This document shows, in pieces, positions 7,321 to 16,419 of a stretch of DNA of 64,000 nucleotides. A program made the translations under genes and the position numbers. Location: assembly GCA_028284445.1 (NCBI GenBank), contig JANQRS010000050.1:1-64000 (forward strand), given 5' to 3'. The notes beneath the pieces are model-generated. The model ran no database searches. It was not told the origin of the DNA and worked only from the letters and a program-made list of their open reading frames with translations. This DNA comes from Calditrichia bacterium (GTDB lineage: Bacteria; Calditrichota; Calditrichia; RBG-13-44-9; J075). Every line of letters starts with the position of its first letter. Position 1 is the first letter of the stretch.

Positions 7321-9471
7321 CTACAGCATTCCCCAGCGTTTCCGCAAAAACCACTCACTGCCCAGAAAAAATACCAGGGCCACCAGCCAATACCAGTAAC
7401 TCCACACAAAATATTCTGAAGACGTATATCGGATGCGGCTTTCAAAGTTCTCCTGACCAAATTGGTCAAGAAATCCCTGGACCGTATAGGTTTTGCCGCC
7501 GGTTTCATCCGCCAGCTTGCGCATGAGATCATGGTTGGCCTGTAACTGTTGAAACTCGAGAAAGAAAGGCTTGACGCTCAGACGTCCGCTTCGTGTGCCA
7601 ATGACCTGGTCTTTGCGCTTGGCAGTGATGCGATACCGGTATTGCCCTTCCTGCAATCCGGAAAGGGAATAGCGGAAAAAACCGTTGCCCTCGGCACGCA
7701 TTTCGTCGCTGATCCTTGTGGTGTCTCCGCTGACATCAACGACGACCTGAACGTCGTCAAGCGAGTTGTAGAATTCATCAAATACCTGCCCTGAAAAAAT
7801 GACCGGTTCGCCGACATTGACGACACGCTCGAGGGGATGAATCTGGATTTGGTGGATGTCATCGCGATTGACCAGCCAGCGTACGGAACGCTCAAGAAAC
7901 TTCGCCAGGAACTCGTCACGCGCAGGATCATTTTGCAGTTGAAAATGCCAGTAGCCAAAATTGGCTGCATTGAAAACCAGCTGCTTCTGCTCATCTTGGC
8001 GATAGGCGTAGCAGACCGGAAAATCGTCGCCGGCTTCTTCAGAGGCAAGTGTTAGCAGCATCTGACTGCCATTGCGCGGATTTACTTCATGGAAGACCTC
8101 CAGGGGGGGCAGTGACTGCCAAATCAACGCGTTGCTATTTTCATTGTCGTCGATCCGCGTAACCGGATGCATCCTTCCACCGGCGGTAAGCGCAACTACC
8201 TGGTTCTCATTGCTGGAAATTCTTCCGCGAATGTCGAAAGGTAGCTGTTCGCGAAACGGTACCAGTTTCTGTAGGTCAGTCGCGTTGTTAATCAGCCAGA
8301 GTACCGGCATTTTGCGCTGTTTGATGGTTTGAAGAAGTCGACTTAGCTGAGCGGGATCGCTGCGTCTGGTTGGAAATCCATGCAAAACAAAAAGATCCAG
8401 GGAATCCTGCTGAATCTCATTGAGACGGCCTTCGAAGTAATTGCCGCCACCTTGCTCGGTGCGGAATATGAACTCGTAGTCTTCCAGCTGCTCTGATACG
8501 AATGAGAGAAATTGACGATCAAAGTTTGGTGATCCGCTTAGAACTGCAACGCGAACCTTGCTTTTGAGTACTCGAATTTGCACGGTTTTGCGATTATTAT
8601 TTGTCGTGTTTTCCGACTTAAAGCCCTGCAGGCCGACGGTATAGCTAAAGTCGCCGGCTTCTTGCGGCTTTAAAGTCATGGCTATTCGCTGCTCAAAGCC
8701 ATCTTTTTCGAAACGAACTTCTTTCTGGGCGACAACCCGTCCGTTCTGCGATATAGACAATGTAGCGGTTTTGCCCTGATATCCATTTTGCCAAATAACC
8801 GTTTCAACCGGCAATTCATTGCCGACATAGGTTACCTGGTTGGTTTGCACCTGTTGAATGGCGATATCAAGGGGCGGGCTGGGGTCGCCAATCGTAATAC
8901 TGTGAATCGGTTGAGGCATCTTCGCTGCAGTGAGAATCGGATTTGCGCCTTGATTGTAAATGCCGTCGCTGACCAGAATAATACCTTGCAGGTTCTCGGC
9001 AGCCAGGCTATCGGCGAGCGTGGCGATCGCACGATCCAGATTGCTGCCATCTGCTTCGAATTTCAATCCGTCATCAGTCAGGCGATTTAGCCCCAGATCA
9101 AATCCGTAAGTACGTAAATCCAAGGAGTCATGTGGATTTACTTGCGACAGTTGTTCAAACAGGTATCGGATAGAGTCTCCGCGTATGCCGTCATTATCGC
9201 GAATTTGCATGCTAGCGGAATTGTCGAGTAAGAGAGCAACAACCGGTTTATCACGATTTTGGTAAAGAAGCTGCAGGATCGGTTCCAGAATCAGAAAGAT
9301 CAATATGGCCAAACTCAGCATGCGCAGCAGGCGAACACTTAACCGCCGCATGCGCGAAAGCGGTGGCAGGGTGTTGTGGTAGTAGAAATAGGCTACGGTG
9401 ATGGCCACGACGACAAGGATAGCGAAAACCCAATTTGGCCAGCTTAATTTCAGTAAGACGTCTTGGATCAT
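7321..9471 (-). CDS. Membrane-anchored VWA-domain protein with amidotransferase-like fold
   Basis: A 716-residue protein with two N-terminal membrane helices (about 12-31 and 46-65) and a von Willebrand A domain starting at LLLDNSASM (about 80-88, MIDAS-type DxSxS). Ig/beta-rich segments follow. A central region (about 310-560) resembles the glutamine-amidotransferase-like fold often attached to such proteins. A C-terminal helix lies near 692-712 before a basic end. The bulk is probably periplasmic. Similar proteins occur in many FCB and planctomycete genomes with no assigned function. It overlaps tsaD by 4 bases (ATGA) and ends a five-gene minus-strand run. Function not assigned. Confidence 0.85.
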   Translation of the reverse strand: MIQDVLLKLSWPNWVFAILVVVAITVAYFYYHNTLPPLSRMRRLSVRLLRMLSLAILIFLILEPILQLLYQNRDKPVVALLLDNSASMQIRDNDGIRGDSIRYLFEQLSQVNPHDSLDLRTYGFDLGLNRLTDDGLKFEADGSNLDRAIATLADSLAAENLQGIILVSDGIYNQGANPILTAAKMPQPIHSITIGDPSPPLDIAIQQVQTNQVTYVGNELPVETVIWQNGYQGKTATLSISQNGRVVAQKEVRFEKDGFEQRIAMTLKPQEAGDFSYTVGLQGFKSENTTNNNRKTVQIRVLKSKVRVAVLSGSPNFDRQFLSFVSEQLEDYEFIFRTEQGGGNYFEGRLNEIQQDSLDLFVLHGFPTRRSDPAQLSRLLQTIKQRKMPVLWLINNATDLQKLVPFREQLPFDIRGRISSNENQVVALTAGGRMHPVTRIDDNENSNALIWQSLPPLEVFHEVNPRNGSQMLLTLASEEAGDDFPVCYAYRQDEQKQLVFNAANFGYWHFQLQNDPARDEFLAKFLERSVRWLVNRDDIHQIQIHPLERVVNVGEPVIFSGQVFDEFYNSLDDVQVVVDVSGDTTRISDEMRAEGNGFFRYSLSGLQEGQYRYRITAKRKDQVIGTRSGRLSVKPFFLEFQQLQANHDLMRKLADETGGKTYTVQGFLDQFGQENFESRIRYTSSEYFVWSYWYWLVALVFFLGSEWFLRKRWGML

Positions 9472-10484
9472 GCCGGGGTTAGTTCCTCTTCAAGCGGTAG
9501 CGAAGGAAATGCATTGAGTCCCGAATTCGAGCTAAAGCCGCTGTTGAGACGTTGCAGGCCCGCCCTGGCAATCATTGCGGCATTATCCATGCAATATTGC
9601 ATCTCCGGGAAGTAAATAGTTAAATGATATTTCTCGCCTTCTTGTTTCATTAATTCTCTCAAGCCTGAATTTGCCGCAACACCGCCGCCAACAGCAATGT
9701 GCCTGATTTGATACGTGCGCGCCGCGCGAATCGTTCTATCGACCAATGCCTTCACTGCTGCTTTTTGAAACGAAGCGCAAATGTCGGCCAGATGTGCCTG
9801 ACGTTCCTTCTCATCCAGCTTGTTGACAAAGTTAAGCACGGCGGTCTTTAAGCCACTGTAACTAAAGTCGAAGGTGTCTTCTTTGGCCAGTCCAATTGGA
9901 AATTTTACAAAATCCGGATTGCCTTCTTTCGCGAGTTTGTCAATATGCGGACCGCCCGGATAGGGAAGGCCTAGGAGCTTTGCTACTTTATCAAAAGCTT
10001 CACCAACGGCATCATCCCGTGTTTTGCCTATTAGCCTATAGTGAAGATGAGCCTGTATAGCCATGATCTGAGTGTGGCCACCGGAAACCAGGAGGCAGAG
10101 CATGGGCATCTCAACTGCCATATCACCAAGGAAGTTCGAGTAAATATGACCTTCAATATGGTTCACGCCAATAAAAGGCTTGTTGAGGGCGGTGGCAATT
10201 CCTTTGATGTAATTTACCCCGACAAGCAAGGCGCCGATCAAGCCCGGGCCGTGGGTGACTGCAAATGCATCGATATCGCCCAGCGACTTATCTGCTTTCT
10301 CCAATGCCTCATTAACAATCGGGACGATCTTGCGAAGATGTGCTCGTGAGGCCAGTTCCGGAACGACACCGCCAAATTGTAAATGCACACTCTGGGAGGA
10401 AATTATGTTGGACAATACCTGTGTATTATCAATGACTGCAGCTGAAGTTTCATCACAGGATGTCTCAACACCGAGAATCAGCAT
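9468..10484 (-). CDS. tsaD: tRNA N6-adenosine threonylcarbamoyltransferase TsaD
   Basis: Transfers the threonylcarbamoyl group to A37 of ANN-decoding tRNAs (t6A), working with TsaB, TsaC and TsaE, none of which is in this window. The 338-residue protein opens with the ASKHA start LILGVETSCDETS. It has the metal-binding HIEGH (His about 108 and 112), SGGHTQI near 133, and VGGGVAANSGLR near 270. Length is typical. Its start overlaps the ybbR stop (TAATG), and its end overlaps the VWA gene. Confidence 0.97.
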   Translation of the reverse strand: MLILGVETSCDETSAAVIDNTQVLSNIISSQSVHLQFGGVVPELASRAHLRKIVPIVNEALEKADKSLGDIDAFAVTHGPGLIGALLVGVNYIKGIATALNKPFIGVNHIEGHIYSNFLGDMAVEMPMLCLLVSGGHTQIMAIQAHLHYRLIGKTRDDAVGEAFDKVAKLLGLPYPGGPHIDKLAKEGNPDFVKFPIGLAKEDTFDFSYSGLKTAVLNFVNKLDEKERQAHLADICASFQKAAVKALVDRTIRAARTYQIRHIAVGGGVAANSGLRELMKQEGEKYHLTIYFPEMQYCMDNAAMIARAGLQRLNSGFSSNSGLNAFPSLPLEEELTPA

Positions 10485-11431
10485 TATTCGGTTCCTTTGC
10501 GTTTTTTCTGAACAATCAACTCGAAATTCGGCGGAATAGACTCTACGTGGCGAATGTTGAGATCCGTTTCGATATTCGCTTTGACCCTCTTGAGGCCCGG
10601 TTGCCAGTGGCGGGCAAAGTCGATCACTACGCGAAAATCCTTATCCTGGGAATTAGCAAGGATTTTTTCTCCCCCTTTTGTATACACACGGACAAAAGAC
10701 GGGAGTGGCACCACCTCAAACTGCGCCGGTACATTAATTACTTCGACCGGAATATTTGCCAGTTCTTTTTCCGCCAGGCGCTGCACGTCAAAGAATATAT
10801 CTACTTCCTTGGGAGCAAACGCCATAAAATATTTGTTATTGCCTTCTATTTCAAGCCGATCCCGAAAGGCCAGGTTTACCTCTTCATAGTCTTTTGGCAA
10901 AGTGCGGATGTATTGCAAGGTGTCAAGTAAGGTCGCCGGTCCCATCACTTCCAGAGATTCCGGTTCGGCGACCGAAGCGACCAGTGTGTAGCCGGCAGCT
11001 GTGCGCACGTTACTGCGTACAGCAACCGGAATTTTGCGCGATACCCGCTCATCCAGTTCAAACGTGACCTGATGAGGGGTTACAATCGACTTTACGCCAA
11101 GCGTAAGATCTTCCGGTAAGGTGACCAATTCGCGACGATTCGCCAGGTTTATCGTTCTTCCGTCTTCCGGGCGCGTTAAATGTATGTCGAAGCTGACTTG
11201 ATAAAAGGGGAGTTGCAGCATGTCGAAGCCGCGTCCGGTCAAGTTGACTCTTACCAGTTCCGGTGCGGGATATTTCAGAATATAGGCCTCGTTTTCGATT
11301 GACACATTGAGCGGTATATCGACCATGTGGTCATATTTTTTGCTCAGTTTTGCCATAAACCAAAAAATCGTGGCACAGAGCAATACTGTTGCGTAGATCT
11401 TGTAGTTATTGTCTGGTGCATTTGTCTTCAT
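10484..11431 (-). CDS. YbbR-domain membrane-anchored protein
   Basis: A 315-residue protein with one N-terminal membrane helix (about 12-30) and an exported C-terminal part made of consecutive YbbR-like beta repeats, each with the pattern IPVxVxN or VTLPEDLTLG. In Firmicutes the YbbR protein CdaR regulates the diadenylate cyclase CdaA. No cyclase gene is next to it here, so that role is only a possibility. It sits between the SAM-hydroxide adenosyltransferase-like gene (4-base overlap) and tsaD (1-base overlap), so translational coupling is likely. Confidence 0.85.
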   Translation of the reverse strand: MKTNAPDNNYKIYATVLLCATIFWFMAKLSKKYDHMVDIPLNVSIENEAYILKYPAPELVRVNLTGRGFDMLQLPFYQVSFDIHLTRPEDGRTINLANRRELVTLPEDLTLGVKSIVTPHQVTFELDERVSRKIPVAVRSNVRTAAGYTLVASVAEPESLEVMGPATLLDTLQYIRTLPKDYEEVNLAFRDRLEIEGNNKYFMAFAPKEVDIFFDVQRLAEKELANIPVEVINVPAQFEVVPLPSFVRVYTKGGEKILANSQDKDFRVVIDFARHWQPGLKRVKANIETDLNIRHVESIPPNFELIVQKKRKGTE

Positions 11432-12240
11432 AAGTACAATCGAATCTTTTTGCCGACCCCGGCGCCCAGCTTTTTGCTGGCATTGCCCTTGTTCTGCGCA
11501 ATTTGCAGAAATTTGGAACTATCCCACAGGAGTGCCAGTTCGCCGTCTGCTACACTACCAAAAGTTTCCGAGACAGAGTCCAAACGGATATCATCAAATT
11601 CGACGCGGATTTCCGGCGTCTTTTCAAATTTAATGAGGTCATTGCGGTGAAAGTTCAAAATTAAGTTGCCAAAATGATCGACATGGATGACCTCAAGCAT
11701 CAGTTCAAATTCCGCAAGCTTCGCAGGCTGGGTGAGAAAATTGCGAACTTCTTTAATCGTCTTTAAGTGTTTATCAAGCTGTCCGTCTACCGTGGCAAGG
11801 GCGGCGATTCGGGAAAAAACGTCCCGCCCGTGAAAGGTGTTAGAGATATGATTCGGCAGTGAAGCCAGATCAATCTCATAAGCCTGAAAGCCTTCGTTGT
11901 AAAATATGTAGCTAAACACGCCATTGTCCGGCCCAACAAATATATGCTGACTGGTCTTGATGACAACGCCTCTGCGGGTGGTGCCAACGCCGGGATCAAC
12001 CACCGCAACAAATATCGTTTTGTCCGGAAAATAGGGATAGCTGTTGTTGAGACAAAAAGCAGCCTGTCGGATATCATAAGGACGGATACTATGACTGATA
12101 TCGGTGATGACGCACTTCGGGGCCAGCTTCAGGATCTGTCCCTTCATGGCGCCGACATAGCCATCTTCAGTTCCGAAATCTGTAATAAGTGCAATGATCG
12201 GACTTTTCATGGTGTTTATGCCACTATTTAATTCTGGCAC
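11428..12240 (-). CDS. SAM hydroxide adenosyltransferase family protein (DUF62)
   Basis: Family members hydrolyse S-adenosylmethionine to adenosine and methionine using hydroxide, and are related to fluorinase and chlorinase. Supporting strings are ALITDFGTEDGYVGAMKG near the N-terminus, VVDPGVGT near residue 90, FVGPDNG near 110 and HVDHFGNLILN near 190. The 270-residue frame uses a GTG at 12240. A shorter ATG start at 12210 (260 residues) fits the usual beginning of the family just before the ITDFG motif. No clear ribosome site distinguishes them. It overlaps mutM and ybbR and is likely cotranscribed with both. Confidence 0.9.
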   Translation of the reverse strand: MPELNSGINTMKSPIIALITDFGTEDGYVGAMKGQILKLAPKCVITDISHSIRPYDIRQAAFCLNNSYPYFPDKTIFVAVVDPGVGTTRRGVVIKTSQHIFVGPDNGVFSYIFYNEGFQAYEIDLASLPNHISNTFHGRDVFSRIAALATVDGQLDKHLKTIKEVRNFLTQPAKLAEFELMLEVIHVDHFGNLILNFHRNDLIKFEKTPEIRVEFDDIRLDSVSETFGSVADGELALLWDSSKFLQIAQNKGNASKKLGAGVGKKIRLYL

Positions 12241-13034
12241 CCTTCACAGTAAAAGGTTGAGCGACTCCCCATTACCACTTTTTGAACAACCTCGCCACAG
12301 CGGTAGCAGGGTTTGTCATTCCGTTGATAGACTTGTAGAAAATTCTGATTGTCCCCGGTCTCCCCGCTAACAGTGCGATAGGCGCTATAGCTGGTTCCAA
12401 ATTTTTCAATTGCCAAATCGAGAATCTTTGTGATGGATTGCCAAAGCGCTTCCGTTTCCTTGTTCGTCAGATCTTTGACAGGTCGCTTGGGAAGAATATG
12501 AGCATCATGTAGAATTTCACTGGCGTAAATGTTGCCAATGCCGGCAATGTGGGCCTGGTCCATCAGGAATAGCTTGATGGCGGTACCACGCTGCCCAAGC
12601 ATCTCGCGAAACCTGTCTAGCGTAATCGTGTCGTTAATGGGATCCAGTCCCAGCGTCGGAAAATCAGGAACGTCTTCATAGAGCCAAATTTTGCCAAATT
12701 TTCTCATATCCTGAAAATAGAGCATGCTGCCGTCGTCAAATTCAATATCAACATGGATGTGTTGTGGATACAGCGAATTTGCCCGATCGCTGAGAAAAAT
12801 GCCGCTCATCCCTAAATGAAAAACCGGATATAAATCTTCACAGACGAAAGTCAGAAATTTCCCGTGTCGGAGGATGTCGTTCAGCCGTTTTCCGCGCAGG
12901 ATATTGCAGAAGAGTTCGGGCTCGGCATTCTTTAGCAAATAGGGAGTTCGCAAAACGATATTGTCAATCGTTTTGCCCTGGTAGAGCGGTAACAGCTGTC
13001 GCCGGACGGTTTCAACTTCAGGCAGCTCAGGCAT
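12228..13034 (-). CDS. mutM: Formamidopyrimidine-DNA glycosylase MutM (Fpg)
   Basis: Base-excision repair glycosylase/AP lyase removing 8-oxoguanine and formamidopyrimidines. I chose the ATG at 13034, which gives MPELPEVETVRR, because the Pro exposed after Met removal is the catalytic nucleophile and cannot have extra residues before it. A start 7 codons upstream is therefore rejected. The C-terminal zinc finger has paired CxxC motifs (CYRCGE and CEGC) in the last 26 residues. HGKF near residue 55 supplies the conserved Lys. The protein has 268 residues, normal for the family. It lies 88 bases downstream of priA. Confidence 0.97.
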   Translation of the reverse strand: MPELPEVETVRRQLLPLYQGKTIDNIVLRTPYLLKNAEPELFCNILRGKRLNDILRHGKFLTFVCEDLYPVFHLGMSGIFLSDRANSLYPQHIHVDIEFDDGSMLYFQDMRKFGKIWLYEDVPDFPTLGLDPINDTITLDRFREMLGQRGTAIKLFLMDQAHIAGIGNIYASEILHDAHILPKRPVKDLTNKETEALWQSITKILDLAIEKFGTSYSAYRTVSGETGDNQNFLQVYQRNDKPCYRCGEVVQKVVMGSRSTFYCEGCQN

Positions 13035-13060
13035 TGCGTATATACTTTCTGTCAATAAAT

Positions 13061-13090
13061 TCTGAAGGTAATAAATTTATTGCCTTCAGA
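13061..13090. other. 30-base palindrome between priA and mutM
   Basis: TCTGAAGGTAATAAA is followed directly by its reverse complement with one mismatch and no loop. Without a clear T-tract it is a weak terminator candidate; a dimeric-protein operator just upstream of mutM is equally possible. Confidence 0.6.
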
Positions 13091-13122
13091 CGACAAAAAT
13101 TTTGGTTAGGCGGGATTTGGAC

Positions 13123-15609
13123 CTAGAGAATATCGACAGGATCGATGTCAATTTGGATTTCCACCGGCCAGCCCTTGACTTCATCGCTCTTATAGACGCT
13201 TTCTTTCAGGAGATGACGCAGGTAGCTCAAGGATGGATCTGTTTTGCGATCTTGTTTGAGCAAAATCTGATAGCGGTAGCGGTTGTTGATTTTCGCAAGG
13301 GGCGCCGGGGCGGGGCCCAGGATCTGATAGCCTTTGTCCTTCTTTGCCTGCCAAAAGAACTTTGCAAGGCGATTTCCGAAATGAACGCAGAGTTCTTCTC
13401 TGTCCGCTACGATTCTAATCAGGCAAAGGCGGGAATATGGCGGATATTTGAGAGACGATCTCGAAGCGATTTCTTTGCGATAAAAATTAATGTAGTCATG
13501 CTGAACCAGGTAGCGATAAATATAGTGGTTTGGATCGAAGGTTTGAATCAATACCTCGCCGCTTCTGGCGCCTCGTCCGGCGCGGCCAGCTGCTTGCATC
13601 AGGAGTTGGAACACTTTTTCTGCGGAGCGAAAGTCCGGAAAATGTAATCCTTGATCAGCATTGATGATGCCAACCAGCGTGACTCGCTCAAAATCCAGTC
13701 CTTTGGCGATCATCTTCGTACCAATGAGTACGTCTGCTTCTGCCCGGCGGAATTTTTCAAGCAGTTTGACGTGGTCCCCTTTGCGGCGTGTGGTGTCTTG
13801 ATCCATGCGCAGGAATCGCGCGTGTGGAAAGCGACGCGCTGCTTCCTGCTCGAGCTTTTGCGTGCCTACTCCTTGATATACGATATCTGTCCCCTGGCAA
13901 TCCGGGCAAACACTGGGGCCGTGTTCAGTATGATCACAATAATGACAGCGCAGGTTCTTGCCGGTAGAGTGATAGGTCAAGGTGATGTCGCAGTTCGGGC
14001 ATTTGGCCACAAAGCCGCACTCCTGGCATTGAATATAAGGCGAAAATCCGCGACGGTTAAGGAGCAGCATCGACTGCTCGCGGGTCAGCAGGCGACTTTC
14101 CAATTGCAGCAAGGTGTTCTCCGACAGCAGCTGAAAGGCACCCGCCCGCCGCCATTCAGCACGATTATCAACCAGCCTTGTCCGTGGCAGGTTGCGGGAG
14201 CTGATTCGCTTGCCAAGGTGGAAGTATGTGAACTTCTTCTGCTCTGCGTTATAAAGCGTCTCGAAGCTGGGTGAGGCGGAGCCTAAAACAATGGGAATGT
14301 TGTTCAAATGCGCCCGGTAAATCGCTACTTCACGAGCATGGTAGCGTGGTTGAGAATCTACTTGTTTGAAGCTGCTCTCATGTTCTTCGTCGATGACAAT
14401 CAACCCGAGATTGTTAAAGGGGGCAAAGATCGCAGAGCGTGGCCCAACCACGACGCTGATTTTGCCCTCGCGCGCTTTTTGCAGCACTTCCAGCCGCTCG
14501 CCGCGGGACAGGCGGCTGTGAATTGCGGCAACTTTGTCGCCGAAGTAATGATAGAAGCGGCTAAGCGTCTGCGGCGTTAATACAATTTCTGGTATCAAGA
14601 CGATGGCTTGTCTACCCATTTCCAGCGCTTTTAGAATCAGCTCAATATATACCTGGGTTTTCCCGCTGCCGGTAATACCATGCAGTACATAGGTCTTATG
14701 TTCGCCGTTCCGGAGAGCCGGTTCAACGAGATCTACAAATTGCTGTTGCTCGTCACTTAAGGTGATGGTTGGCTGAGCTTCCTGGTAGCCCGGGGTCTGT
14801 TGCCGATAGACTTCCTCATCACTTTGGTCAATAACAGTCTCTTTGAGTAAACGGCGTATTAAGTCGCTGCTGAAACCTTTCTCTTCAAGATCGGGGCGAC
14901 GGGAAGCGCCATTGGTCTGCAAATATGCAATTAGTTCCCGGCCACGGGCATATTTGGGTGAGTCTGAGTCCAGGTATTTGTTACGGGCCTTTTCCGGCCA
15001 GTCGGTTTCCGGTAGCAGATTATGCACAGCGATCGTTTTGTAGGCTTTGCGTGCATCCGGGTTTGAGTAGCGCTTTTCCGCTACGCCCATCGATACCAGC
15101 TTGTGTGTGCGGTAAAGAAGATTCTTGCGCTTTAATTTCCGTTCCAGTTGCTCAAGCGAAAACCAGGCATCATCGGTAAGCGCCTGGTAGACGGCATCCA
15201 ATGAGTCCGTCAACTGCGGCGTGTCCGCAACAGAACCATTTAGCCGACGGAATTCCAGCCTGGATTTTTTGATATTGAGTGAGGGGTGAATCAGGCGAAA
15301 GGCTTCGCCAAGATGACAGATATAATAGCTGGCAATCCACTGCAGGAGCTTTAGTATATCAGGTCCCACAAAGGGCTGCGGGCTTACGACATCGTGAATC
15401 GGCTTGAGTGCGTAGTCTGCAGGTGGTTCTTCGAGATCGTTTGTTTTCAGGACAATGCCGGCGGTATAGCTCTGGCCAAAGGGAACGGTTACCTGCACAC
15501 CGGGGGAGAGGGCATCTGCCATATCATCCGGGATGAGGTAGCTGAAAGGAGCATCGCTGGGGATAGCAATCACTACCTCCGCAATATGTAGCTTACCGTT
15601 GTCCTGCAT
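13123..15609 (-). CDS. priA: Primosomal replication restart helicase PriA
   Basis: Superfamily 2 DNA helicase that reloads the replisome at stalled forks. The 828-residue protein has an N-terminal DNA-binding domain, Walker A GITGSGKTQV near residue 305 and DEEH near 406. The PriA-specific double zinc-binding insert at about 522-565 contains CQECG, CPNC, CHYC and CPDC. Later motifs are GTKMIAKGLDF and QAAGRAGRG. Length is slightly above E. coli PriA. The ATG at 15609 gives MQDNGKLHIAEV. It precedes mutM on the same strand with a palindrome in the gap. Confidence 0.97.
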   Translation of the reverse strand: MQDNGKLHIAEVVIAIPSDAPFSYLIPDDMADALSPGVQVTVPFGQSYTAGIVLKTNDLEEPPADYALKPIHDVVSPQPFVGPDILKLLQWIASYYICHLGEAFRLIHPSLNIKKSRLEFRRLNGSVADTPQLTDSLDAVYQALTDDAWFSLEQLERKLKRKNLLYRTHKLVSMGVAEKRYSNPDARKAYKTIAVHNLLPETDWPEKARNKYLDSDSPKYARGRELIAYLQTNGASRRPDLEEKGFSSDLIRRLLKETVIDQSDEEVYRQQTPGYQEAQPTITLSDEQQQFVDLVEPALRNGEHKTYVLHGITGSGKTQVYIELILKALEMGRQAIVLIPEIVLTPQTLSRFYHYFGDKVAAIHSRLSRGERLEVLQKAREGKISVVVGPRSAIFAPFNNLGLIVIDEEHESSFKQVDSQPRYHAREVAIYRAHLNNIPIVLGSASPSFETLYNAEQKKFTYFHLGKRISSRNLPRTRLVDNRAEWRRAGAFQLLSENTLLQLESRLLTREQSMLLLNRRGFSPYIQCQECGFVAKCPNCDITLTYHSTGKNLRCHYCDHTEHGPSVCPDCQGTDIVYQGVGTQKLEQEAARRFPHARFLRMDQDTTRRKGDHVKLLEKFRRAEADVLIGTKMIAKGLDFERVTLVGIINADQGLHFPDFRSAEKVFQLLMQAAGRAGRGARSGEVLIQTFDPNHYIYRYLVQHDYINFYRKEIASRSSLKYPPYSRLCLIRIVADREELCVHFGNRLAKFFWQAKKDKGYQILGPAPAPLAKINNRYRYQILLKQDRKTDPSLSYLRHLLKESVYKSDEVKGWPVEIQIDIDPVDIL

Positions 15610-15664
15610 AAGTCGACCTGGTTTTAAGCTTTACTCAATAGATGCCCAATATACAAAGATTCCA

Positions 15665-15696
15665 TAAAAAAGGCTGCCTCAAATGAAGCAGCCTTT
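15665..15696 (-). terminator. Intrinsic terminator of the rpsF-rpsR-rplI operon
   Basis: On the minus strand, AAAGGCTGC and GCAGCCTTT form a 9-base-pair stem with a 10-base loop, followed directly by a run of T. It lies 28 bases past the rplI stop codon. Confidence 0.9.
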
Positions 15697-15723
15697 AACA
15701 ATAGCAATAACTGTGTGGTCAGG

Positions 15724-16167
15724 TTATTCTTTAACAACCCAGACTTTGATGCTGGCTTCGACGTCGCTGAAGAGCTTTATCGGCACCTGGTAGATACCCA
15801 GTGCCTTGATCGGCTCTTCCAGAACGATCTTGCGTTTGTCGACAGTAAAGTTTTCCGCTTCCAGGGCAGTCGCAATGTCCTGTGATGTAACGGAACCAAA
15901 CATCTTGTCTTCTTCACCAACTGTAACAGAAATCGTCAACGATACGCTGCTGAGCTTAGCAGCGACTTCTTCAGCTGCTTTGCGCTCTTTGCGCATACGT
16001 TGTTGTTTCTGGCGGGATTCTTCCTCAATCATTTTGATATAATTCGGCTGTGCCGGATAGGCAATTTTTCGAGGAAGCAGGAAATTCCGTGCAAAGCCGG
16101 GCTTGACATTCACAACATCACCGATCTTACCCAGCTGCTCATAATCTTGACGTAATACGATTTTCAT
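15724..16167 (-). CDS. rplI: Large ribosomal subunit protein L9
   Basis: A 147-residue L9, which spans the 50S surface with two globular domains joined by a long helix. The N-terminal signature DYEQLGKIGDVVNVKPGFAR and FLLPRKIAYPA are clear. The connecting helix is Lys/Arg/Glu-rich (about 47-75), and the C-terminal domain ends in IKVWVVKE. It is the last gene of rpsF-rpsR-rplI, 17 bases after rpsR, and is followed by an intrinsic terminator. Confidence 0.97.
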   Translation of the reverse strand: MKIVLRQDYEQLGKIGDVVNVKPGFARNFLLPRKIAYPAQPNYIKMIEEESRQKQQRMRKERKAAEEVAAKLSSVSLTISVTVGEEDKMFGSVTSQDIATALEAENFTVDKRKIVLEEPIKALGIYQVPIKLFSDVEASIKVWVVKE

Positions 16168-16184
16168 GGCTTAACCTCGATCTT

Positions 16185-16415
16185 TTAGCGCTGTATATCT
16201 GAAACGAATGGAAGTAAAGCCAGGTGGCGCGCACGTTTGATGGCTTCAGCCAGCTGGCGTTGTTGTTGGCCGGTATTCCCGGAAGTGCGGCGCGGGACAA
16301 TTTTTCCCTGCTCGCTCAGGTATCTGACCAGTAATTTTGTATCACGGAAATCAACAAAAAGGATTCCGTTTTCGCTTAAGCGGCTTACCCGCTTTTTTCT
16401 TGGTTTCATCGGCAT
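16185..16415 (-). CDS. rpsR: Small ribosomal subunit protein S18
   Basis: A 76-residue S18, which pairs with S6 on the 30S platform. The family motif PRRTSGNTGQQQRQLAEAIKRARHLALLPF is split by nothing and complete; only its usual sequence is seen. I chose the ATG at 16415 because AAGGAGG lies 9 bases upstream inside the end of rpsF and the length then matches the family. A longer frame from 16448 would overlap rpsF by 29 bases without a ribosome site. The gap to rpsF is 4 bases. Confidence 0.95.
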   Translation of the reverse strand: MPMKPRKKRVSRLSENGILFVDFRDTKLLVRYLSEQGKIVPRRTSGNTGQQQRQLAEAIKRARHLALLPFVSDIQR

Positions 16416-16419
16416 TTGC